This document shows, piece by piece, positions 10,564 to 18,385 of a DNA stretch of 64,000 nucleotides. The position numbers and the translations under genes are program-made. Location of the stretch: assembly GCA_039583875.1 (NCBI GenBank), contig CM077161.1, positions 66,345,885-66,409,884 of the forward strand. Direction: 5' to 3'. The notes below the pieces were generated by a model, which saw only the letters and a program-made list of their open reading frames with translations, did no database searches and was not told the DNA's origin. Numbering within the stretch: the first letter of the stretch is position 1; every line of letters begins with the position of its first letter. Source of the DNA: Platanthera guangdongensis (Eukaryota; Streptophyta; Magnoliopsida; Asparagales; Orchidaceae).

Positions 10564-11608
10564 GTACAGGTGAAGAGCTGTCCAAGGTTAAGTCAGACCT
10601 GGTACCTGGATAGTGGCTGCTCCAAGCACATGACTGGCAGCAAAGCAAATCTCTCCAGCTATAAGTCCAAGCTAGGACCAAAGGTGATATTTGGAGACTC
10701 AAAGAGTGGTCAGTCAGAAGGGTATGAAAGAGTAAGCATTGGAGCAGTGACCTTCAAAAAGGCTGCTGAAGATAGTGAAGAAGAAATCCAAGAGGAAGTG
10801 ACTGAACTTCAATCAACAGCCAGTACCATTCCTCAAGAGGAATTATTTACAGAAGTTGTTGCTCAACCAACTCCACCAACTGATCTTGTCACTCTTAGAG
10901 ATCACCCAAGATCTCAAGTGATTGGAGACATTTCAGTTGGTGTGCAGACAAGACATCAACTCAATCAAGACTTGATGCATGCCTGCTTTCTCTCTCAAAT
11001 TGAACCTCTCACCATCCATGAAGCTGAGCAAGATCCCCACTAGATTCTTGCAATGCAATAGGAACTAAATCAATTTGAGAGATGTAGAGTTTGAGATTTG
11101 GTTCCAAGATCCCATAACTACCCAGTTATTGGAACCAAATGGGTCTATAGGAACAAATTGGATGCACAAGGGAACATAGTAAGAAATAAGGCTAGACTGG
11201 TTGCCCAAGGCTATAGACAAGAGGAAGGAATAGACTATGACCAAACCTTTGCCCCTGTTGCAAGGTTGGAGGCCATTAGAATATTCCTAGCCTATGCAGC
11301 ATACAAAAAGTTTAAAGTATTCCAGATGGATGTTAAGAGTGCCTTTCTGAATGATGTACTTCAAGAAGAGGTTTATGTAGAACAACCTCCAGGTTTTATC
11401 TCTCTAACTCAGCCCTCTTATGTTTACAAATTGCATAAAGCTCTCTATGGTTTAAAGCAAGCTCCAAATGCTTGGTATGAGACCCTAGCTAGCTTTCTTT
11501 TAGATCATAAATTTACAAGAGTAAACATAGATAAAACCCTTTTCACTAGACATCATAAGGACCAAATCTTATTGGTACAAATATATGTGGATGACATTAT
11601 TTTTGGGT
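10564..11608 (+). pseudogene. B pol N-part: protease fused to RT by an integrase deletion
   Basis: The protease motif WYLDSGCSKHMTG (near 10600) is followed by KLGPKVIFGDSK and IGAVTFKK. The text then jumps to EDSEEEIQEEVTELQS and LRDHPRSQVIGDISVGVQ, which in E lie after the integrase. The whole HHCC zinc domain and DDE core are therefore missing. RT then starts ([42 protein letters not shown]) and reaches the YVDD motif just before element C. In-frame stops lie at 11041 (TAG), 11059 (TAG) and 11092 (TGA). B cannot make integrase and would depend on a relative. Confidence 0.92.
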
Positions 11609-11954
11609 TGTTGAAGTATTAGACCGAGCGGCTTAGCGGTCTGATCCAGCGGTTTGTAGACCGGGCGGTCTGTCGGTCTGCCTCTGCGGCCTGTTCTATC
11701 CTGCTGGAGTTGCCGAGCGGTTAGCCCATCTGTCTAACCGCGCGGCCTATGCGGTCTCCATTATTCTAGCCGCTCAGTACTGTAAATGTTTAGTCCCACA
11801 TTGTTTGTATACTCTCTTTCTTATCTCCTCCATTCTATATAAGGGAGGCCATACCTTTGTAAATGATATCTTTTTTGGATAATAAAATTTCAATTATTCA
11901 AAAGTTTGTTCGCTTGTTCTCTACTTTTCGCTTCTTGTTCTCTACTTTCTAACA
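11609..11954 (+). repeat. C 5' LTR
   Basis: The LTR has TG...CA ends. It opens with GC-rich words (GAGCGGCTTAGCGGTCTGAT, CCGCGCGGCCTATGCGGTCT), followed by a TATA box (TATATAAG, 11836), an R-U5 part and an AATAAA signal at 11881. Confidence 0.95.
11836..11843 (+). promoter_or_regulatory. TATA box of C
   Basis: TATATAAG lies in the LTR about 45 bp before AATAAA. It is identical in the 3' LTR (16935) and is a canonical core promoter for the element RNA. Confidence 0.75.
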
Positions 11955-11972
11955 TGGTATCAGAGGACACGG
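11955..11972 (+). other. C primer-binding site
   Basis: TGGTATCAGAGGACACGG starts immediately after the LTR. Its first 11 bases match the initiator methionine tRNA complement, as is usual for plant Copia elements. Confidence 0.93.
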
Positions 11973-12634
11973 TCATTTCCTCTTGATTCTGTGCGCCCTC
12001 TATTGTTCGCGACTTCTTTTCCGCGCTCTGCGACTTAATTCGCGGCTTGCCCTCTCTTCTATCCGCGCGGCCTGTTTCTATCCGCGCGGCTTGTTTTTGT
12101 CCGCCAACCTGTTCGCGCGGCTTGCTCCTTCTTGGTTCTCTTCTCCTTCTCCTTGTTGTCGCAGCGACCTGTTTCGTTGTCGCCGCGCTCCTTGTTCTTT
12201 CTTGCCTCTCCGACTTCCTAGTCGTTGCGGTCTGTCCCTGTCCGCGTGTGTATTGTCTCTCTACTCGCGGTTTGCTGCTGTGATCTGCCTGACCGTGCGG
12301 GTTGTTCCTTTCTCACCCGCATCTTGGTCGCGGTCGCCAGCTCTTCTCCTCTTTTCTGTTCGCTCGGGCTTCTCAGTTCGTGCGACTTCTTCCCCGCCGA
12401 GCCTTTGACCGCCTTCTAGCCGCTGCTGTGATCTGCCTGACCGTGCGGGTTGTCTCTTTCTTACCCGCATCTTTGTCGCGGTCACTTGCTCTTCTCCTCT
12501 CTTCTGTTCGCTCGGCCTTTTCAGTCCGCGCGACCTCTTCCCCGCAGTGCCTCTTTCTAGCCGCTACTGTTCGCGCGGCTTCCTCTGTTTTCTAACCGCT
12601 CCTGTTCGTGCGGCTTCTTCTGCTTCCGGGTTCT
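11973..12634 (+). other. C untranslated leader with internal repeats
   Basis: No gene is present. The leader is pyrimidine-rich and repeats CCGCGCGGC(C/T)TG-type phrases (12060-12125). A segment starting TGATCTGCCTGACCGTGCGG at 12281 recurs at 12429, a 148-bp tandem duplication that has diverged slightly. Several open but meaningless frames result from this composition. Confidence 0.85.
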
Positions 12635-15220
12635 ATGACTACCTCCGGTCTCACCACTACTCCTGCAGCTCCTTCTCCTCCTCCTCCTTCGGGCAACCTT
12701 GGCACCCTTTCCAAGCTTGTGGGCTCCAACTATCCCGATTGGAGCGTCTCTTTCACCTTTCTCCTTCGTTCTCAACGCAAGCGTCATCACCTCACCGATG
12801 ACCCTCCTCCTCGCACCTCTCCTGAGTTTGATGACTGGGATGCGAGTGATGCTCTTGTTCGCACCTGGTTGGCCAACAGCCTTTCTGATGAGTGCCTTCC
12901 CGTCATTCGCCATGATGAGACGGTCAAGGCCGCATGGCTTCACCTCGCTGCTCTCTATTCTAAGGGGGGCCAGACGTCCCGCATTTATACTCTCTATGCG
13001 GACCTCTTCGCCCGCCCTTCCATGTCCCCAGCTGCGGCTTATCAGCAGGTTCAGGCCCTTGGGGCTGAAATCCTCCAGAATCGCCCCTTCTCCGCGGACT
13101 TGGCCGACCAGCACAAACACTTCCAGGAACTCCTGGTTGTTTGTTATCTTCTTCGTCTTCCCGACTCTTATGATATGATCCGCCAGCAGATCTTGGGTGA
13201 GGCGGAATCTCCTACTTTGGATGCCACTGCGGCTCGCATTGCCGCCGTTACTTCGCTCCTCCAGCGGCCTCTGTTGGCCTCCCCCCCTTCCCAGGACTCC
13301 TCTGCTCACCACGCTCAGCGGGGGGGCCCGAGTGGCCGAAGCTCCTCTGGCGGACGGGGTTCCTCCCGGTTCTTCTGCTCTCACTGTAATCGTACTGGTC
13401 ATACTGTTGACCGCTACTGGCAGAAACATCCTCATCTTCGCCCTTCCGGTGATGCTCCTTCGGCCTCCGCCTCTTCTAGGCCGTCTGCCTCTGTGGCCAC
13501 GACGTCAGGTAGTGCCCACGTCGTTACCCAAGGTAAATGGCTGATTGACTCCGGTGCCACCAATCATATGACGGGCAACCCTCATTGCTTCTCCCGTCTT
13601 GAGACCCATGACCGCTTACCCCTAGTTCGTGTGGCGGATGGTTCCCCGTCTCCGGTTTATGGGACGGGCATGGTTCAACTCACTCCATCGCTTTGCTTGG
13701 AGGATACCCTCTATGTCCCGAAGTTCCCGTGCAATTTGTTATCTGTTACTACTTTATGCCGGCAACTTCAGTGCTCCGTTTTATTCACTCCCACTACTTG
13801 TTCTTTTCAGGACCCGAGGACCCAGCGGACGATTGCTACTGGGACTGAGAGCGGCGGCCTCTACTTCCTCGACGATGTTTCCGCTCTTTCTGCCTACTCC
13901 TCCTCCACCGATCTCCTTCAGTGGCATCTTCGTCTTGGACATCCTCCTTCTCGGCTTATTCGTCAGCTTCTGCCCCACTTACCTCCCACCAGTTCTCCGC
14001 TCAACTGTGATGCGTGTCAGCTTGGCAAACATCATCGCTCCTCCTTCCCACCGAAGCAAGGCCGTGGCTCCTCTCGCATTTTTGATCTTATTCATTCTGA
14101 TGTATGGGGTCCTGCTCCTACCCTCACAGTTGGTCGGGGCAGTTCCTATTTTGTCACTTTTATCGATGATTTTACTCGATGTACCTGGGTGTATCTCTTA
14201 AAGGATCGCTCTGAACTATTTTCTGTTTGGCAATCTTTTTACTTTATGATTAAGACTCAATTTGCTATTTCTATTAAAGTCTTACGTTCTGATAATGCCA
14301 AGGAATATCTGTCTCATGAGTTCTCCGCGTTCTTTCACCAACATGGCCTCATTCATCAAACGACTTGTGTTTACACCTCCCAACAGAATGGGGTGGCGGA
14401 GCGTAAAAACCGTCACATGCTTGATGTTGCGCGTACTCTCATGGCGCAGATGCACGTCCCTCGCTCCTACTGGGGCTACGCTGTGCTCCTCGCTTGCTAT
14501 CTTATCAATCGCATTCCCTCCACGGTCCTCCACGGCCGGACTCCCTTCTCCCTTCTCTACCCCCACCAGGAACCTTTTCCTCTTCCTCTCCGTATCTTTG
14601 GCTGTACGACCTTTGTTCACGCTCCCTCCGCTACCCGCGACAAGCTTTCCCCCCGTTCCACCAAATGTGTCTTTTTGGGGTACTCTACCACTCAAAAAGG
14701 CTATTGCTGCTTTGACCCCCTTCTCCGCAAGCAGTTTGTCTCCGCAGATGTGACTTTTTTCGAAAATGCTTCCTATTTCTCTCCTTCCTCTTCTCTTCCT
14801 TCTGATCTCTCCATTCCTTCCACACCTCTCGACGTTTTCCCACCTTCGTCTCCTCCTCCACCGACTCCTTCTCAGTCCGTCTCCCCACCCACCCCTCCAC
14901 CCTCCTCTCCACTGCCATCTCTCTCTAGTCCCGGGCCAGCCTTCTCCGCCACGGACGCTCCGGTCGCTGACGCGCCCGTCGCCGATGCTCCCGATGATCT
15001 GGATGTTCCCATTGCCCTTCGCAAAGGGGTGCGGGCGTGTACTCAACACCAGCTCACGGCTGTTGTTTCTTATGATCAGCTTTCTCCTTCTCGCAGGTGT
15101 TTTGCCTTGGCTATCTCTGCTACTTCTACTCCTCGTACCTACCAGGAGGCTCTCGCTCTCCCTCATTGGAAGTCTGCCATGGATGAGGAGATGGCTACTC
15201 TTACTGAACGGGGTACCTGA
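12635..15220 (+). CDS. C gag-protease-integrase-RT start, ended by a premature TGA
   Basis: The frame uses the ATG at 12635 (MTTSGLTTTPAAPSPP); upstream codons are leader. Gag occupies about residues 20-240 (LVGSNYPDWSVSFTFLL, AAWLHLAALYSKGGQTSRIY). A zinc knuckle, CSHCNRTGHTVDRY, sits near residue 250 but has Tyr where the last Cys should be. Protease motif WLIDSGATNHMTGN is near 303. Integrase has zinc residues in HLRLGHP...CDACQLGKHH, then Asp in HSDVWGP, Asp in LRSDNAKEY and Glu in QQNGVAERKN. A proline-rich linker leads to the RT start (WKSAMDEEMATLTERGT). The TGA at 15218 lies in frame with the RT that follows, at a position where RTs of this class carry Trp. Confidence 0.95.
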   Translation: MTTSGLTTTPAAPSPPPPSGNLGTLSKLVGSNYPDWSVSFTFLLRSQRKRHHLTDDPPPRTSPEFDDWDASDALVRTWLANSLSDECLPVIRHDETVKAAWLHLAALYSKGGQTSRIYTLYADLFARPSMSPAAAYQQVQALGAEILQNRPFSADLADQHKHFQELLVVCYLLRLPDSYDMIRQQILGEAESPTLDATAARIAAVTSLLQRPLLASPPSQDSSAHHAQRGGPSGRSSSGGRGSSRFFCSHCNRTGHTVDRYWQKHPHLRPSGDAPSASASSRPSASVATTSGSAHVVTQGKWLIDSGATNHMTGNPHCFSRLETHDRLPLVRVADGSPSPVYGTGMVQLTPSLCLEDTLYVPKFPCNLLSVTTLCRQLQCSVLFTPTTCSFQDPRTQRTIATGTESGGLYFLDDVSALSAYSSSTDLLQWHLRLGHPPSRLIRQLLPHLPPTSSPLNCDACQLGKHHRSSFPPKQGRGSSRIFDLIHSDVWGPAPTLTVGRGSSYFVTFIDDFTRCTWVYLLKDRSELFSVWQSFYFMIKTQFAISIKVLRSDNAKEYLSHEFSAFFHQHGLIHQTTCVYTSQQNGVAERKNRHMLDVARTLMAQMHVPRSYWGYAVLLACYLINRIPSTVLHGRTPFSLLYPHQEPFPLPLRIFGCTTFVHAPSATRDKLSPRSTKCVFLGYSTTQKGYCCFDPLLRKQFVSADVTFFENASYFSPSSSLPSDLSIPSTPLDVFPPSSPPPPTPSQSVSPPTPPPSSPLPSLSSPGPAFSATDAPVADAPVADAPDDLDVPIALRKGVRACTQHQLTAVVSYDQLSPSRRCFALAISATSTPRTYQEALALPHWKSAMDEEMATLTERGT

Positions 15221-16663
15221 ACCCTGGTTCCTCCTCCCGTGGGCACTGATGTGGTTGGCTGTCGCTGGGTCTTTGTTGTGAAGTTTCGCCTCGACGGCAC
15301 TGTGGATCGCTACAAAGCCCGGCTGGTGGCCAAGGGCTTTACTCAGACTTATGGCGTTGATTACTTTGATACCTTCTCTCTGGTTGCTCGCCTCAGCACC
15401 ATCCGGGTTCTCTTTTCTGTGGCTGTTAACCGGGCTTGGGCTATTTCCCAGCTTGATGTGAAGAATGCCTTTCTCTATGGCGATCTTCAGGAGGACGTCT
15501 ATATGGAGCAACCTCCTGGGTATGTTGCTCAGGGGGAGACACGTGTCTGTCATTTGAAGAAGGCCATTTATGGCCTAAAGCAGAGCCCTCGAGCATGGTT
15601 CAAAAAATTCAGTGGTATTGTGGCAACCATCGGCTTTCAAAGGAGTTCGGCCGATCACTCCTTATTCATTCGCAAAACGGCCTTGGGACTGGTGGTTTTG
15701 GCCGTATATGTGGATGATATTCTCCTCACTAGTGATGACCGAGATGGGGTGGACTTGACGAAGAAGCACCTCCGTCAGCACTTGGTCACGAAGGATATGG
15801 GCTCCCCAAAATACTTTTTGGGGATAGAAATCTCTCGGAAACCTGACTCCTTGGTTCTCTCTCAACGGAAGTATGCCCTTGATCTTCTTCGAGAAGCAGG
15901 CTTGACAGGTGTCAAACCAGCTCATCTTCCCATGGCTGTTGGAGAAGACAAAACGAGGACGGATGAATCGCCTCCTCTATCTGATGTCATACGGTACAGA
16001 CGTTTGGTAGGAAAACTCATCTATCTCACGGTGACTAGACCCGACATCGCCTACGCTGTAGGAAAGGTCAGTCAGTTTATGCAAGCTCCCAGGGAGTGTC
16101 ATCTTCAGTCCGCCCTGAAGATTTTAGAGTATATCAAAGCAGCACCGGGCAGAGGGTTACTCTTCCAGAAAAATGGCCATCTGAGGGTTGAGGCCTACTC
16201 AGACTCAAGTTACGCGGATGACAAAGGCGATCGTAAATCCACGTCAGGTTTTTGTACCTTTGTTGGAGGTAATCTCGTGAGTTGGAAGAGCAAGAAACAG
16301 TCTGTTGTTTCCAGATCCAGTGCCGAAGCAGAATACCGGAGTATGGCGTCAACTACGTGTGAGTTAAAGTGGTTGCGGGCTCTCATGCTTGACCTGGACG
16401 AGGTATATGATTGTCCTCTCCCTATGTTCTGTGACAACAAGGCCGCTATACACATATCCAGAAATCCGGTCTTCCATGAGAGAACGAAGCATATAGAGGT
16501 TGACTGTCACTTCATTCGGGAGGAGATTTTGAAGAATCAGATTTGTACTCCTTTTGTCACCTCTGACAAGGAGTTGGCAGATATCTTCACCAAGCCGGTT
16601 TCTACTTCCTTCTTCCGCATTTGTGACAAGCTGGGCATGATTGATATCTATGCTCCAGCTTGA
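15221..16663 (+). CDS. C reverse transcriptase-RNase H, in frame after the TGA
   Basis: This continues the frame ended at 15220. The first downstream Met is at 15239, but it is not a natural start. RT motifs are [67 protein letters not shown] and the catalytic YVDDILL (near 15706). RNase H follows with AYSDSSYADDKGDRKSTSGF, SSAEAEYRSMA, FCDNKAAIHISRNPVFHERT and EVDCHFIREEI, ending before GGGGGAG at 16664. With one stop codon as its only visible lesion, C is nearly complete. Readthrough or supply in trans would be needed for movement. Confidence 0.95.
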   Translation, partial: TLVPPPVGTDVVGCRWVFVVKFRLDGTVDRYKARLVAKGFTQTYGVDYFDTFSLVARLSTIRVLFSVAVNRAWAISQLDVKNAFLYGDLQEDVYMEQPPGYVAQGETRVCHLKKAIYGLKQSPRAWFKKFSGIVATIGFQRSSADHSLFIRKTALGLVVLAVYVDDILLTSDDRDGVDLTKKHLRQHLVTKDMGSPKYFLGIEISRKPDSLVLSQRKYALDLLREAGLTGVKPAHLPMAVGEDKTRTDESPPLSDVIRYRRLVGKLIYLTVTRPDIAYAVGKVSQFMQAPRECHLQSALKILEYIKAAPGRGLLFQKNGHLRVEAYSDSSYADDKGDRKSTSGFCTFVGGNLVSWKSKKQSVVSRSSAEAEYRSMASTTCELKWLRALMLDLDEVYDCPLPMFCDNKAAIHISRNPVFHERTKHIEVDCHFIREEILKNQICTPFVTSDKELADIFTKPVSTSFFRICDKLGMIDIYAPA

Positions 16664-16670
16664 GGGGGAG
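16662..16670 (+). other. C polypurine tract
   Basis: GAGGGGGAG directly precedes the 3' LTR and overlaps the end of the pol stop region. This is the expected primer for plus-strand DNA synthesis. Confidence 0.92.
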
Positions 16671-17053
16671 TGTTGAAGTATTAGACCGGGCGGCTTGGCG
16701 GTCTGATCCAGCGGTTTGTTGACCGAGCGGCTTAGCGGTCTGATCCAGCGGTTTGTAGACCGGGCGGTCTGTCGGTCTGCCTCTGCGGCCTGTTCTATCC
16801 TGCTGGAGTTGCCGAGCGGTTAGCCCATCTGTCTAACCGCGCGGCCTATGCGGTCTCCATTATTCTAGCCGCTCAGTACTGTAAATGTTTAGTCCCACAT
16901 TGTTTGTATACTCTCTTTCTTATCTCCTCCATTCTATATAAGGGAGGCCATACCTTTGTAAATGATATCTTTTTTGGATAATAAAATTTCAATTATTCAA
17001 AAGTTTGTTCGCTTGTTCTCTACTTTTCGCTTCTTGTTCTCTACTTTCTAACA
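16671..17053 (+). repeat. C 3' LTR with an extra 37-bp repeat
   Basis: It matches the 5' LTR throughout but carries two tandem copies of the opening unit (GACCGGGCGGCTTGGCGGTC type, ending AGCGGTTTGT) where the 5' LTR has one. The size difference is exactly 37 bp. Confidence 0.95.
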
Positions 17054-17987
17054 TGGGTCTACTGATCCCAAATTATGCAAGAGGTTTGCTGACCTCATGC
17101 ATTCCAAATTTGAGATGAGTAGCATGGGTGAGCTTTCCTACTTCCTTGGTCTCCAAGTGAAGCAGCTCCCTGATGGTATCTTCCTCTCCCAATCTAAGTA
17201 TACTAAAGAGATTATTAAAAAGTTTGGGATGGGTGCTGCTTCAGGAATGAAAACACCAATGGCTACCAATGCTGTTGTGGATTCTGATGCAGCAGGGAAA
17301 CCTGTAGATCAGAAACATTATAGGACAATTGTTGGATCCCTATTATACTTAACAGCTAGCAGGCCTGACATAATGTTTGCCACATCCCTTTGTGCTAGAT
17401 TCCAAGTGAATCCTAAAGAATCTCATCTTATTTTTCTAAAAAGGATTTTGAGATATATAAAGAGTTGTCCTAGTTTAGGACTCTGGTATCCTACAGAGTC
17501 AGAATTTGAGTTAACTGGATACTCAGATGCTGACTATGCTGGATGTAGAGTGGACAGGAAAAGTACCTCTAGAACTTGCCAGTTCCTGGGTATGAGACTT
17601 GTCTCTTGGTTTTGCAAAAAGCAGACATCTGTGTCTACATCAACTGCTGAGGCAGAGTATATGGCTGCTGGCAGCTACTGTTCACAGATGCTATGGATAC
17701 AAAACCAACTCCTAGATTATGGTATCAACTTAAATAATTCAACCTTATTTTGTGATAATACAAGTGCTATTGCTATAGCTCAGAATCCAGTTCATCATTC
17801 TAGGACTAAACATATTGAGATAAGACATCATTTCATTAGAGATAATGTAGACAAAAAGAAGATTAACTTGATTCATATTCCTACTGATTTATAGAGAGCA
17901 GATATTTTCACCAAGCCTTTGGATGAGAAAACCCATCTGTTCTTTATAAATCAACTGGGAATGATTGATGTAGAAGAGTTAAATTAA
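17054..17987 (+). pseudogene. B pol C-part: end of RT and RNase H
   Basis: This is the continuation of B's RT after element [41 protein letters not shown] and RTIVGSLLYLTASRPDIMFA. RNase H follows with GYSDADYAGCRVDRKSTSRT, STSTAEAEYMAAGS, FCDNTSAIAIAQNPVHHSRT and HIEIRHHFIRD. A TAG at 17892 interrupts the final block (PTDL-stop-RADIFTKPLDEK). The natural end is the TAA at 17985. Apart from that stop the segment is open over its whole length. Confidence 0.93.
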
Positions 17988-17996
17988 TTTCTGTCT

Positions 17997-18250
17997 GCAT
18001 TCGACGAATTTTCCAGAGTTCGTCGAATGGAGTTCGACGAATTAGGGAAGGTTTGAGAGATTCTCGTCGAACGGAGATCGACGAATTCTCTGTGTGGAAA
18101 CAATTTTCGTCGACCGGAGATCGACGAACCTTGCTTCAGAAACCATTTCGTCGAACGGAGTTCGACGAACTGTTTTCAATTCTTCTAAATGAGTTCTACG
18201 AACTACTCACCTCTAACTTATTTCGTCGATCTCAGTTCGAAGATCTGTCT
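17997..18250 (+). repeat. Cluster of TCGTCGA/TCGACGA hairpins between B pol and env-like ORF
   Basis: About five inverted-repeat units occur in 250 bp. The best has arms TTCGTCGAAC and GTTCGACGAA around 3 nt (near 18148); others have 8-9 bp arms with changed loops (GGAGA, TGGAG). Element E has the equivalent cluster at 40540-40780. No ORF is conserved through it, so the signal is at the DNA or RNA level. Confidence 0.88.
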
Positions 18251-18359
18251 CTTTTCGTGGAACGGAGCTTGTCGATTCATATTCCGAAAATCTTATATCT
18301 AGGTTTTCTTCGACCTCCGTCCCGCGCTTTCAGTTCCTTTGCTCTTGATCGCCGTTTTC

Positions 18360-18378
18360 TCTGTGATTTTCTTTGCAG
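18360..18378 (+). other. Splice-acceptor-like tract before the B env-like ATG
   Basis: TGTGATTTTCTTTGCAG ends 7 nt before the ATG at 18386. E has TTTTTCTCTTGCAG 8 nt before its own ATG. A pyrimidine tract plus CAG at the same place in both copies would allow the third ORF to be expressed from a spliced RNA (inference). Confidence 0.5.
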
Positions 18379-18385
18379 GTCATCA

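Larger units (their letters stand above)
11609..17053 (+). mobile_element. Element C: short-LTR, GC-rich Copia retrotransposon
   Basis: The LTRs are 11609-11954 (346 bp) and 16671-17053 (383 bp), with target duplication TGGGT (11604-11608 and 17054-17058), a primer site at 11955 and a polypurine tract at 16662. C lies right after the YVDD codons of B's RT, and removing it restores that frame (IIFG then STDPKLC). Apart from a 37-bp extra repeat in the 3' LTR I see no difference between the LTRs, so the insertion is recent. Codons favour C and G at third positions, unlike the A/T-rich host elements. The exact Copia lineage is not certain. Confidence 0.97.

Noticed and set aside
12557..13435. 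Minus-strand frame of 292 codons
   Set aside because: It is antisense to C gag and shows no recognisable motif.
14282..15553. Minus-strand frame of 423 codons
   Set aside because: It lies antisense to C pol, whose motifs are unmistakable. The GC-rich codon use of C keeps the opposite strand open. No domain text is present.
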